A DNA stretch of 64,000 nt from the NCBI RefSeq assembly GCF_033449965.1, contig NZ_CP137761.1, positions 1,178,001 to 1,242,000 on the forward strand. The letters are read 5' to 3'. The notes under the pieces are model-generated. The model was not told where the DNA came from. It saw only the letters and a list, made by a program, of their open reading frames with translations, and made no database searches. This DNA comes from Bacillus sp. T3 (GTDB taxonomy: Bacteria; Bacillota; Bacilli; Bacillales; Cytobacillaceae). The translations under genes and the position numbers were made by a program. Within the stretch, counting starts at the first letter, position 1. Every line of letters starts with the position of its first letter. Shown here one piece after another: positions 36,280-45,686 of the stretch.

Positions 36280-36642
36280 TACAAAACACACATACATATA
36301 TTATAATAGAGCTAAGGGAAATCCTTTCCTAAAAATTCTGTAAGTTTAAGAGGGTAAGGAATTTCCAAAATTTTTTTCGGAAGATTTTTAACACACCGAT
36401 TTAAGAAGTTGTTTTATGGTTAAGCTTAATTAGTACATATTTTTTTCTTATTGTGAACTCGGGTTAGCCTCCCTGAAATGAAAACTTTATTCGTTCAAGT
36501 GTTATCATTTCCTGTCTGCTTCAAAAGTGTGTTACAATCCAATATACATAACTGTAGGAATATTGAAAAAATAGGCTAATCAGAGTTCGATTGATTTGAT
36601 CCAAACAATAAATGTAAAAGTTTTTATCGAGGGGTGAAGTCA

Positions 36643-37909
36643 TTGTTTAAATTTAATGATGAAAAAGGACAATTAAAGTGTTCATTCTGCGGTAAGACGC
36701 AGGATCAAGTCCGCAAATTGGTTGCTGGACCAGGTGTATATATATGTGATGAATGTATTGAGTTATGTACTGAAATTGTTGAAGAGGAATTAGGAACAGA
36801 AGAAGAAGTAGAATTCAAAGACGTTCCAAAACCGAAAGAAATTCGCGATATTCTTGACGAATATGTTATCGGACAGGATCAGGCCAAGAAGTCACTTTCC
36901 GTAGCTGTGTATAACCACTATAAACGGATTAATTCGAATAGTAAGATTGATGATGTTGAATTGTCAAAAAGTAATATTTGTATGATTGGACCTACAGGTA
37001 GCGGGAAGACCTTATTGGCTCAAACATTAGCTCGTATTCTAAATGTACCGTTTGCGATTGCTGATGCCACTTCCTTAACTGAAGCAGGTTATGTTGGTGA
37101 GGATGTCGAAAATATCCTTCTTAAATTGATTCAAGCAGCAGATTACGATGTTGAAAAGGCAGAAAAAGGAATCATCTATATTGATGAAATCGATAAAATT
37201 GCCCGTAAATCTGAAAATCCTTCTATTACTCGTGATGTATCTGGTGAAGGTGTTCAGCAGGCGTTACTTAAAATTTTAGAAGGTACTGTTGCAAGTGTTC
37301 CGCCTCAAGGTGGAAGAAAGCATCCACACCAAGAATTTATTCAAATTGATACAACGAATATTTTATTTATTTGTGGTGGTGCTTTTGATGGCATCGAACC
37401 AATTATTAAACGCCGTCTCGGCCAAAAGGTAATTGGATTTGGTTCTGATTCAAAAACAGTAGAAATTGCCCAAAAAGATTTGTTATCAAAAGTTCTTCCA
37501 GAAGACCTTTTACGTTTTGGGTTAATTCCAGAATTTATCGGTCGTCTTCCGGTTATTGCTAGTCTTGAGCAGTTAGATGAAGACGCATTAATCGAAATTT
37601 TAACGAAGCCGAAAAACGCGCTTGTTAAGCAATTCCAAAAAATGCTGGAGCTTGATGATGTTGAATTAGAGTTCGAGCAAGATGCATTAAAGGAAATTGC
37701 GAAAAAAGCAATTGAACGTAAAACCAGGTGCTCGCGGCTTGCGCTCCATCATTGAAGGAATCATGTTAGATGTAATGTTTGATCTTCCTTCACGTGATGA
37801 TATCACGAAATGTATCATTACTAGTGATACTGTGATTGAAAATAGCATACCAAAATTAGTCCTTGAAGATGGGACTGTAGTAGAAGAACAACGTAAAACA
37901 TCTGCATAA
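36643..37909 (+). CDS. clpX: ATP-dependent protease ATP-binding subunit ClpX, frame broken once
   Basis: AAA+ unfoldase partner of ClpP. Zinc-binding domain (CSFCGKTQDQVRKLV...CDEC), Walker A GPTGSGKT, Walker B IIYIDEIDKI, pore loop GYVGEDVE, RKH-type loop GGRKHPHQ, and the IGF loop KVIGFGSD that docks on ClpP. At 37724-37728 (CCAGG) the frame shifts +1. Reading CCGG gives ERKTGARGLRSIIEG, the canonical sensor-2 region, and a 421-residue protein of normal length. Start TTG 36643 follows GAGGGGTG and gives MFKFNDEKGQ. An intact clpX is expected in vivo. Confidence 0.94.
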
Positions 37910-37915
37910 TATGTA

Positions 37916-37952
37916 AAAATCCAACCGAGTTAATAGCTCGGTTGGATTTTTG
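37916..37952 (+). terminator. Terminator after clpX
   Basis: AAAAATCCAACCGAG-ttaatag-CTCGGTTGGATTTTT; symmetrical, so possibly bidirectional. The tandem array begins 17 nt later. Confidence 0.93.
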
Positions 37953-37968
37953 TTTTTAATGTAGTTTT

Positions 37969-38522
37969 GAAGCCGAAAAAAGAGAGAGGAAGGTAACGAT
38001 AGCCGATTTATCGTGCCCGTGAAGCCGAAAAAAGAGAGAGGAAGGTAACGATAGCCGAGTTATCGTGCCCGTGAAGCCGAAAAAAGAGGGAGGAAGGGAA
38101 CGATAGCCGAGTTATCGTGCCCATGAAGCTGAAAAAAGAGGGAGGAAGGTAACGATAGCCGATTTATCGTGCCCGTGAAGCCGGAAAAAGAGGGAGGAAG
38201 GTAACGATAGCCAAGTTATCGTGCCCGTGAAGCCGAAAAAAGAGGGAGGAAGGTAACGATAGCCGGGTTATCGTGCCCATGAAGCTGAAAAAAGAGGGAG
38301 GAAGGTAACGATAGCCGATTTATCGTGCCCATGAAGCCGAAAAAAGAGAGAGAAAGGTAACGATAGCCGATTTATCGTGCCCGTGAAGCCGAAAAAAGAG
38401 AGAGGAAGGTAACGATAGCCGAGTTATCGTGCCCATGAAGCTGAAAAAAGGGGGAGGAAGGTAACGATAGCCAAGTTATCGTGCCCTTGTAGTCGCAATA
38501 AGAGATTGAGAGGTAACGTTAA
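37969..38522 (+). repeat. 52-bp tandem repeat array (10 units plus a degenerate eleventh)
   Basis: Units start at 37969, 38021, 38073, 38125, 38177, 38229, 38281, 38333, 38385 and 38437, with exact 52-bp spacing and no indels; a decayed unit follows from 38489. Each unit has GAAGCCGAAAAAAGAG, a purine-rich GGAGGAAGG segment and a hairpin AACGATA-gccgatt-TATCGT. Changes between units cluster in the loop (GATT, GAGT, AAGT, GGGT) and at the unit ends (CCCGT or CCCAT), while the stem never changes. 52 is not a multiple of 3 and there is no ORF, so it is not coding. It lies between clpX and lonB. Confidence 0.97.
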
Positions 38523-38606
38523 GCAGCCAAGAGTCACTAACAGTCACAACACTTCTGGTTACTATTCCAATCACAAACGGGAGCCATTTTTTTCAAAAAA
38601 ATTCTT

Positions 38607-38637
38607 GTTTATTCCTTTCTATGCTCGGAAATACTAG
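38607..38637 (+). promoter_or_regulatory. SigF-type promoter of lonB
   Basis: -35 GTTTA (38607-38611; consensus GYATA), 15-bp spacer, then GGAAATACTAG (from 38627), which fits GGNNANANT. lonB is SigF-dependent in B. subtilis, so a forespore promoter is expected here. Confidence 0.65.
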
Positions 38638-38680
38638 CTATTATTATAAGCTACTATTAACTCCAGGAGGGAATACGACG

Positions 38681-40354
38681 ATGAATTGGACGGGGATTGC
38701 CTTATTTATACAGCTTTTTTTCGGAGTAGTTATCGGTATTTATTTTTGGAACTTATTAAAGAATCAGCGGAGCCAAAAAGTATCCATCGACAGAGAGTCA
38801 CGCAAGGAAATGGAGCAACTCCGCAAGATGCGGTCAATCTCCTTAACTGAACCACTATCTGAGAAGGTTCGCCCAACTAGTTTTGATGATATCGTCGGAC
38901 AAGAAGATGGGATCAAATCCTTAAAGGCTGCTCTTTGCGGCCCAAACCCGCAGCATGTAATTATTTATGGTCCTCCAGGAATCGGGAAGACTGCAGCAGC
39001 GAGATTAGTACTTGAGGAAGCCAAAAAGAATGAAAAATCGCCTTTTAATAAATCGGCAGTATTTATTGAATTAGATGCTACGACTGCACGATTTGATGAG
39101 AGAGGGATTGCCGATCCACTAATTGGCTCCGTCCACGATCCGATTTATCAAGGAGCAGGTGCGATGGGACAGGCAGGAATACCGCAGCCAAAGCAAGGGG
39201 CTGTAACCAATGCGCATGGAGGAGTACTCTTCATCGATGAAATCGGAGAGCTACATCCTATCCAGATGAATAAACTGTTAAAGGTGTTAGAGGATCGAAA
39301 GGTGTATTTAGAAAGTGCCTATTATCATGAAGAAAATCCGCAAATTCCAAGCCATATCCATGATATTTTTAAAAATGGACTACCAGCTGATTTCAGATTA
39401 ATTGGTGCAACAACGAGAACACCAAATGAAATCCCCCCTGCGATTCGCTCACGTTGTATGGAAGTGTTTTTCCGTGAGCTAACACAAGAAGAAATTTCAA
39501 CGGTAGCGAAAAAAGCAGCCGATAAAGTGAGTCTACTAGTAAGTGAAAAAGGTCTTGATATTTTATCTACATATGCAAGGAATGGTCGTGAGGCAGTCAA
39601 TATGATCCAAATTGCTGCTGGCATTGCCATCCAAGAGGAACGAAATTTTATAAAAGATGAAGACTTAGAATGGATCATCCAATCTAGTCAGCTAACCCCA
39701 AGAATAGAGAAGAAAATCAATCCAAGTCCTGTAATTGGATTAGTAAATGGATTAGCCGTTCATGGACCGAATTCTGGCTCTTTATTAGAAATTGAGGTTA
39801 CGGTCATGCCGGCAAGGGACAAGGGTTCAATTAATATTACCGGTATCGTCGAAGAGGAAAGCATTGGCAATCAAAGTAAGTCAATTCGTCGTAAAAGTAT
39901 GGCAAAAGGTTCAATCGAAAACGTGATTACCGTTCTTCGGTCGATTGGTGTTCCAGCCGATGAATACGATATTCATGTTAATTTCCCTGGTGGAGTTCCA
40001 GTTGATGGACCGTCAGCCGGAATTGCGATGGCAACCGGAATCTATTCGGCGATTTATAAAATCCCCATTGATCATACGGTGGCCATGACAGGTGAAATAA
40101 GCATTCATGGAAATGTGAAGCCGATTGGTGGAGTGTATCCAAAGGTAAAAGCAGCGAAAAAGGCAGGAGCAAAGGCTGTGATTATCCCGCAGGAAAATAT
40201 GCAGTCACTCCTCCATGAAATAAAAGGAATCGAGATTATTCCGGTTTCCCATTTACACGAAGTATTTGATCACACATTCGTTAAGGAAAGTCAGAGCACT
40301 CGTGACCAAATTATCACCGCAGCAATCGATTTATCGAAAAAAGAAAGCGTATAG
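38681..40354 (+). CDS. lonB: ATP-dependent protease LonB (sporulation-specific)
   Basis: 557 residues. An N-terminal membrane helix (WTGIALFIQLFFGVVIGIYF, residues ~3-22) precedes an AAA+ module (Walker A GPPGIGKT, Walker B GGVLFIDEIGELHP) and a Lon-type serine protease domain (DGPSAGIAMATGIYS, with the Ser-Lys dyad lysine in GGVYPKVKAAKKAG). B. subtilis LonB acts in the forespore. Start ATG 38681 has AGGAGGG 9 nt upstream; the in-frame ATG at 38621 overlaps the promoter. The tandem array lies just before the promoter. Confidence 0.94.
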   Translation: MNWTGIALFIQLFFGVVIGIYFWNLLKNQRSQKVSIDRESRKEMEQLRKMRSISLTEPLSEKVRPTSFDDIVGQEDGIKSLKAALCGPNPQHVIIYGPPGIGKTAAARLVLEEAKKNEKSPFNKSAVFIELDATTARFDERGIADPLIGSVHDPIYQGAGAMGQAGIPQPKQGAVTNAHGGVLFIDEIGELHPIQMNKLLKVLEDRKVYLESAYYHEENPQIPSHIHDIFKNGLPADFRLIGATTRTPNEIPPAIRSRCMEVFFRELTQEEISTVAKKAADKVSLLVSEKGLDILSTYARNGREAVNMIQIAAGIAIQEERNFIKDEDLEWIIQSSQLTPRIEKKINPSPVIGLVNGLAVHGPNSGSLLEIEVTVMPARDKGSINITGIVEEESIGNQSKSIRRKSMAKGSIENVITVLRSIGVPADEYDIHVNFPGGVPVDGPSAGIAMATGIYSAIYKIPIDHTVAMTGEISIHGNVKPIGGVYPKVKAAKKAGAKAVIIPQENMQSLLHEIKGIEIIPVSHLHEVFDHTFVKESQSTRDQIITAAIDLSKKESV

Positions 40355-40365
40355 GAAATTTTTGC

Positions 40366-40406
40366 CTTCGGTTTGCCACCACCTGTGTGTCAGGCCGGAG
40401 TTTTTC
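40366..40406 (+). terminator. Terminator after lonB
   Basis: CTTCGGTTTG ... CAGGCCGGAG (10 bp including G-U pairs) followed by TTTTTC. Confidence 0.7.
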
Positions 40407-40435
40407 TTTGATTACTATCTTTTAATACGTTAAGA

Positions 40436-40464
40436 TTGTACAAAGACTTTATCTGAATTATGAT
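40436..40464 (+). promoter_or_regulatory. SigA-type promoter of lonA
   Basis: -35 TTGTAC (40436-40441), 17-bp spacer, -10 TATGAT (40459-40464). A CtsR site is not apparent. Confidence 0.7.
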
Positions 40465-40505
40465 GAAAGAGTAGATAAAGATATTGCATTTGGAGGTGTT
40501 ATTGT

Positions 40506-42839
40506 ATGACGAAAACTGAAGAGATCATCGTTCCCCTCCTACCGCTTCGGGGATTACTGGTCTATCCATCCATGGTCCTACATTTAGATGTCGGTCGGGA
40601 AAAATCGGTGCAAGCCCTTGAAAAAGCGATGGTAGAAGACCATTTGATCTTTTTAACAACACAAAAAGACGTATCAATTGATGAGCCATCCGAAGAAGAC
40701 CTTTATCATATTGGGACATTGACACGGGTGAAGCAAATGCTGAAGCTTCCAAATGGCACGATTCGTGTGCTGGTAGAGGGTTTGAAACGAGCGGAAATAG
40801 TTCTTTTGCACGATGAAGAAAGTCACTATGTGGCAAGTCTAAAAACGTACGAGGATATCCCGACAAAGGATGTAGAAGATCAAGCGTTAATGAGGACGAT
40901 GCTCGAGCACTTTGAACAATACATAAAACTGTCAAAAAAAATATCTGCAGAAACGTATACATCGGTTGCTGATATCGATGAGCCTGGTAGAATGGCTGAT
41001 ATCATTGCTTCTCATCTTCCGCTCAAGCTAAAGGATAAGCAAGAAATCCTGGAAACGGTCGATATAAAAGAAAGAATGAATCGCGTCATTGATATTATTC
41101 ACAATGAACGTGAAGTATTAAATCTTGAAAAGAAAATTGGCCAGCGTGTTAAACGCTCGATGGAAAGAACACAGAAGGAATACTACCTACGCGAGCAAAT
41201 GAAGGCAATTCAGAAGGAATTAGGCGATAAAGAAGGAAAAACAGGCGAAATCGTTGAGCTAACAGAGAAAATTGAGGCTGCTGGGATGACGGAGGCTGTC
41301 AAGGAAGCGGCTTTAAAAGAATTGGACCGATATGAAAAGGTACCAACGAGCTCAGCCGAAAGTGCAGTTATCCGTAATTATATTGAATGGTTGATCTCAT
41401 TGCCGTGGACAAATGCGACTGAAGACGATCTAGATATCCATAAGGCTGAAAAGATCCTTCATAAAGACCATTATGGATTAGAAAAAGTCAAGGAACGCGT
41501 ACTTGAGTATTTAGCAGTCCAAAAGCTGACGAATTCACTTAAAGGTCCGATACTATGTTTGGCAGGTCCTCCTGGAGTAGGGAAAACAAGCTTGGCTCGT
41601 TCGATCGCCACCTCGATGAACCGGCATTTCGTTCGAATCTCTTTAGGTGGGGTTCGGGATGAATCCGAAATTCGTGGACATCGACGGACGTATGTGGGAG
41701 CGATGCCAGGTCGTATCATTCAGGGTATGAAAAAAGCTGGAACGATTAATCCAGTATTCCTGTTAGATGAGATTGATAAGATGTCCAGTGATTTCCGTGG
41801 TGATCCATCTGCTGCGATGCTTGAGGTGCTCGATCCTGAGCAAAATCACAATTTCAGTGATCATTATATCGAAGAATCCTATGATCTTTCGAAAGTCATG
41901 TTTATTGCAACGGCAAATAACTTAGCAACCATTCCAGGCCCACTGCGCGACAGGATGGAAATAATCACGATTGCAGGCTATACTGAGCTTGAAAAGCTGC
42001 ATATTGCGAAGGATCATTTACTACAAAAGCAAATTAAGGATCATGGTTTGTCAAAGAGTAACCTTCAAGTCCGAGATGATGCGATCTTAAAAGTGATTCG
42101 TTTCTATACAAGAGAAGCTGGAGTTCGAAGTCTTGAACGACAGTTAGCAACGATTTGCCGTAAAACAGCGAGAATCATTGTAGCTGGGGATAAGAAGAAG
42201 GTTGTTGTCACAGATAAAACGATTGAGGAATTCCTAGGAAAACCAGTATTCCGTTACGGTCAAGCAGAGCTTGAGGATCAAGTAGGGGTAGCAACTGGTT
42301 TAGCCTATACAACCGTCGGTGGCGATACTCTCCAAATTGAGGTATCCTTATCACCTGGTAAAGGCAAGCTTGTCTTAACAGGGAAGCTTGGCGATGTGAT
42401 GAAGGAATCAGCACAAGCCGCATTTAGCTATATCCGCTCTAAGGCTAATGAACTAGGAATTGATGTCGATTTTCATGAAAAGTATGATATTCACATCCAT
42501 GTTCCGGAGGGTGCCGTTCCAAAGGATGGACCATCAGCAGGGATCACCATTGCAACAGCGCTTGTGTCTGCGCTAACCGGTAAGCCGATTAGACGTGAAG
42601 TTGGGATGACTGGAGAAATAACCTTAAGAGGTCGAGTTTTACCGATCGGTGGGTTAAAAGAAAAAACATTAAGTGCTCATCGTGCCGGATTAACGAAAAT
42701 TATCCTGCCAAAGGATAACGAAAAGGATATTGATGATATTCCGGAAAGTGTTCGAGACGAGCTTGAATTTGTGCTTGTATCAAGCATTGATCAAGTATTG
42801 AAGCATGCATTGATTGGAGAAGGAAATGAAAGTAAATAG
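40506..42839 (+). CDS. lonA: ATP-dependent protease La (LonA)
   Basis: 777 residues. N-terminal LON substrate-binding domain (VPLLPLRGLLVYPSMVLHL in part), coiled coil, AAA+ module (Walker A GPPGVGKTS, Walker B VFLLDEIDKM), and protease domain with PKDGPSAGITIATAL (catalytic Ser) and the Lys in GGLKEKTLSAHRAG. Degrades misfolded and regulatory proteins in the cytoplasm. Start ATG 40506 follows TTGGAGGTG. Its 3' end overlaps the start of ysxC by 14 nt. Confidence 0.96.
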   Translation: MTKTEEIIVPLLPLRGLLVYPSMVLHLDVGREKSVQALEKAMVEDHLIFLTTQKDVSIDEPSEEDLYHIGTLTRVKQMLKLPNGTIRVLVEGLKRAEIVLLHDEESHYVASLKTYEDIPTKDVEDQALMRTMLEHFEQYIKLSKKISAETYTSVADIDEPGRMADIIASHLPLKLKDKQEILETVDIKERMNRVIDIIHNEREVLNLEKKIGQRVKRSMERTQKEYYLREQMKAIQKELGDKEGKTGEIVELTEKIEAAGMTEAVKEAALKELDRYEKVPTSSAESAVIRNYIEWLISLPWTNATEDDLDIHKAEKILHKDHYGLEKVKERVLEYLAVQKLTNSLKGPILCLAGPPGVGKTSLARSIATSMNRHFVRISLGGVRDESEIRGHRRTYVGAMPGRIIQGMKKAGTINPVFLLDEIDKMSSDFRGDPSAAMLEVLDPEQNHNFSDHYIEESYDLSKVMFIATANNLATIPGPLRDRMEIITIAGYTELEKLHIAKDHLLQKQIKDHGLSKSNLQVRDDAILKVIRFYTREAGVRSLERQLATICRKTARIIVAGDKKKVVVTDKTIEEFLGKPVFRYGQAELEDQVGVATGLAYTTVGGDTLQIEVSLSPGKGKLVLTGKLGDVMKESAQAAFSYIRSKANELGIDVDFHEKYDIHIHVPEGAVPKDGPSAGITIATALVSALTGKPIRREVGMTGEITLRGRVLPIGGLKEKTLSAHRAGLTKIILPKDNEKDIDDIPESVRDELEFVLVSSIDQVLKHALIGEGNESK

Positions 42840-43406
42840 TGCAGAAATAGTAATAAGTGCGGTCAAGCCGGCACAATATCCAGATGTTGATATGCCGGAA
42901 TTTGCATTAGCGGGACGATCCAATGTTGGAAAATCTTCGTTTATTAATAAAATGCTAGGCCGCAAAAGCTTAGCCAGAACATCGTCAAAGCCGGGAAAAC
43001 GCAAACCTTAAATTTTTATTTAATCAATGAGGCATTTCACTTTGTTGATGTACCTGGCTATGGATATGCTAAAGTATCAAAAAAAGAGCGAGAAGCATGG
43101 GGAAAAATGATTGAAACGTACATTACGAGTCGCGAGCAATTAAAAGCGGTGGTCCTACTAGTCGATTTGCGCCACCCACCAACTGCTGATGATTGCTTAA
43201 TGTACGACTTTTTAAAGCATTACAATATCACGTGCATTATCGTTGCGACTAAGGCGGACAAAATTCCAAAGTCAAAATGGCAAAAGCATGTAAAAATTAC
43301 TAAAGAAACATTGCAATTGCATGAGGAAGACCAATTGGTGATGTTTTCTTCCGAAACAGGCGAAGGGAAAGACAAAGCCTGGGCAATTCTAGAAAACTAC
43401 ATGTAA
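42826..43406 (+). CDS. ysxC: Ribosome biogenesis GTPase YsxC/EngB, frame broken once
   Basis: Essential GTPase in 50S subunit assembly in B. subtilis. G1 GRSNVGKSSFIN, G3 FHFVDVPGYGYAKVSK, G4 ATKADKI, G5 FSSETGEGKD. After KPG the frame is lost: four As at 42996-42999 where five would give the canonical KPGKTQTLNFYLINEAFHF (in part), so one base is missing just 3' of a CCGG. The restored protein is 193 residues, the family size. Start ATG 42826 lies within the end of lonA. Confidence 0.92.
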
Positions 43407-43957
43407 TAATAAGAGGAGCCCACAAAAGCTCCAATAAAAAAGCGGGTATGGATTCGATGAATCCTGCCCGCTTTATTTTTTTGAATCATAAAAAAGAATA
43501 AGCCAACTGCAATTAGTAAGACAGGCCAATATTTTAAAATTAAAGCGCCATTTGACTCAATCGTTCCAACCCAGTCGATTAGTTGGTCTTGGAATAAAAG
43601 GACTGCGGAAATTCCTAAAAATAATAGGCCTTGTGCAAGACCAATCCCGGTCATTTGATATTTTAGAATAAAGGCAAGGGCTACAATTAGGATGAAAACG
43701 CCAATATGATCCGGCCAAATATGTAGATGGGTCACAACATGAAAATGAAGGCCAAAACCGAAAAGAATCACACCTGGAAAGATCATATCATGCTCGCCGC
43801 CAGCATATCCTTGCCATAACATCGCTGTACCGACTATCATCAATAGCGTTGGCCAGCCAGCGAATTTTTGAAGAAAGTCAATATTTGTGTGCTGTAGGAG
43901 AAAATATCCCCCAAAGCCGATTAATAGAATCCCAAGAAAATATCGTTGGTTTTTCAA
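43397..43957 (-). CDS. Membrane protein with LiaF/LiaI-like transmembrane region
   Basis: About 186 residues from TTG 43957 (GGTGA 5 nt upstream); a longer ORF begins at 43999. Six hydrophobic helices, with the paired short-loop pattern (FLGILLIGFGGYFLLQ; FPGVILFGFGLHFHV; LLIAVGLFFFMI) seen in LiaF N-terminal/DUF5668-type proteins linked to cell-envelope stress. As given, the frame runs through the terminator hairpin (GRIHRIHTRFF). One more A in the seven-A run at about 43476-43482 would stop it after MIQKK, so the true 3' end is probably near 43475. Function unknown. Confidence 0.7.
   Translation of the reverse strand: MKNQRYFLGILLIGFGGYFLLQHTNIDFLQKFAGWPTLLMIVGTAMLWQGYAGGEHDMIFPGVILFGFGLHFHVVTHLHIWPDHIGVFILIVALAFILKYQMTGIGLAQGLLFLGISAVLLFQDQLIDWVGTIESNGALILKYWPVLLIAVGLFFFMIQKNKAGRIHRIHTRFFIGAFVGSSYYYM
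43436..43482. terminator. Bidirectional terminator between ysxC and the minus-strand membrane gene
   Basis: AAAAAAGCGGG-tat-GGATTC-gat-GAATCC-tg-CCCGCTTTATTTTTTT. A- and T-runs flank both sides. Confidence 0.88.
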
Positions 43958-44273
43958 TTCATTCACCACTTCCAGAAAGTTCGCTTGAAATAAATCCAAT
44001 TATTTGGTACTGTACAAAAGAAGGAATATGTCGATTTATATACAAACGTTACTATGAATAAGTTACCTTGCATGACCATGAATGGTCAATAAGGAATTTA
44101 CAATTTATTGTAATATTTTTAAAAATAGATTAATTCTTGTTTTAGAAATTTTGTAACGTGAAGAGGTATATAATTTAGGGAAACAAATCGTTTATAGGTA
44201 TTTTGACTTATTTTTATCGCTTGATTTCGGTATATGTTCACATTTCTAAAACAGATAAAAAAAACACACATGA

Positions 44274-44279
44274 TATAAT
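44274..44279 (+). promoter_or_regulatory. Candidate -10 of the hemAXCDBL operon
   Basis: TATAAT at 44274-44279 with no good -35 at the expected distance. The gap 43958-44325 also holds a TTACAA-ttta-TTGTAA inverted repeat at about 44098-44113. It is similar in shape to, but not a match for, the PerR box known upstream of B. subtilis hemA. Confidence 0.4.
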
Positions 44280-44325
44280 GAGTTAGGTGAATATGCAAGT
44301 ACTATTTGGGGGTGTCAATTAGAAA

Positions 44326-45672
44326 ATGCATATTATAGTCGTCGGTCTTAATTATAAAACTGCCCCTGTTGAGATCCGTGAGCGTTTGACATTTAATGAG
44401 GCAAACATCGGGAATGCTATGCAGACATTGAGATCGAAAAAAAGCATCCTAGAGAATATAATAATTTCTACCTGTAACCGTACGGAAATATATGCGGTCG
44501 TTGATCAGCTTCATACCGGCCGATATTATATTAAAGAATTTCTGTCCGAATGGTTTCAATTAGACCAGGAGGAGTTTTCTCCATATTTGTTTATTTATGA
44601 GCAGGATGGTGCAATTGAGCATTTGTTCAAAGTAACCTGTGGTCTTAATTCAATGGTTTTAGGCGAAACACAAATTTTAGGACAAGTGCGCTCAAGCTTC
44701 TTATTGGCTCAAAAGGAAGAAACATCTGGAACCGTATTCAATCAGCTTTTCAAACAAGCAATTACTGTTGCAAAACGCGGGCATTCAGAAACGGACATTG
44801 GTGCAAACGCTGTCTCAATCAGCTATGCGGCAGTGGAATTAGCCAAGAAGATTTTTGGTACGCTAGATGAAAAGCATGTATTAGTTTTTGGTGCCGGCAA
44901 AATGGGTGAGCTTGCCATTCAAAACCTGCATGGTAATGGGGCAAGCAAGGTAACGGTCATAAACCGGACATTTGAGAAAGCCCTTGACTTAGCCAGTCGG
45001 TTTGCTGGTGAAGCCAAAACACTGCAAGAACTTCAATGTTCTTTAGTTGAAGCAGATATTTTAATTAGTTCAACGGGTGCAACTGAATTTGTTATTACAA
45101 GAGAAATGATGCAAAACATCACAAAAATGCGAAAAGGCAAACCATTATTTATGGTGGACATTGCGGTTCCGCGTGACATCGATCCACAAGTTGCAGAGCT
45201 TGAAGGCATGTTCTTGTATGATATTGATGATTTAGAAGGAATTGTTGAAGCAAATCTTCAAGAACGCAAAAAGGCCGCTGAGATAATCATGCTGATGATT
45301 GAAAAAGAAATCGTTGATTTTAAACAATGGCTCAACCTGCTAGGGGTTGTCCCAGTAATTTCAGCATTGCGAGAAAAAGCCCTTTTGATTCAATCAGAAA
45401 CGATGGACAGTATGGAAAGAAAGCTTTCTCATCTTTCTGAACGTGATATCAAAGTAATTAATAAGCATACGAAAAGTATCATTAATCAAATGTTAAAGGA
45501 CCCAATTCTTCAAGCAAAAGAGCTTGCGGGAGAGTCAAATGCTGCGCAACAACTCGAATTATTTGCTAAAATATTTAATATCGAGGAGCTGGTTGAGAAA
45601 CAACGCATGCTAAAAGCAGCCGAAACGAAACAAGATAAGGTTCGCGTTCCACAGGCTTCCTTCCAAGTATAA
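44326..45672 (+). CDS. hemA: Glutamyl-tRNA reductase
   Basis: 448 residues. Reduces glutamyl-tRNA to glutamate-1-semialdehyde, the first committed step of C5-type tetrapyrrole synthesis. The catalytic cysteine lies in ISTCNRTEIYAVV; also GLNSMVLGETQILGQV (GESQILGQ-type motif) and the NADPH-binding VLVFGAGKMGELAI. The C-terminal dimerisation helices are present. First gene of hemAXCDBL. Confidence 0.97.
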   Translation: MHIIVVGLNYKTAPVEIRERLTFNEANIGNAMQTLRSKKSILENIIISTCNRTEIYAVVDQLHTGRYYIKEFLSEWFQLDQEEFSPYLFIYEQDGAIEHLFKVTCGLNSMVLGETQILGQVRSSFLLAQKEETSGTVFNQLFKQAITVAKRGHSETDIGANAVSISYAAVELAKKIFGTLDEKHVLVFGAGKMGELAIQNLHGNGASKVTVINRTFEKALDLASRFAGEAKTLQELQCSLVEADILISSTGATEFVITREMMQNITKMRKGKPLFMVDIAVPRDIDPQVAELEGMFLYDIDDLEGIVEANLQERKKAAEIIMLMIEKEIVDFKQWLNLLGVVPVISALREKALLIQSETMDSMERKLSHLSERDIKVINKHTKSIINQMLKDPILQAKELAGESNAAQQLELFAKIFNIEELVEKQRMLKAAETKQDKVRVPQASFQV

Positions 45673-45686
45673 GTGAGGTTCTGTCT

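Noticed and set aside
37969..38522. CRISPR array
   Set aside because: The whole 52-bp unit repeats; there are no unique spacers and no cas genes nearby.
44098..44113. PerR box upstream of hemA
   Set aside because: The TTACAA-ttta-TTGTAA dyad differs in spacing and sequence from TTATAATNATTATAA; kept only as a remark.
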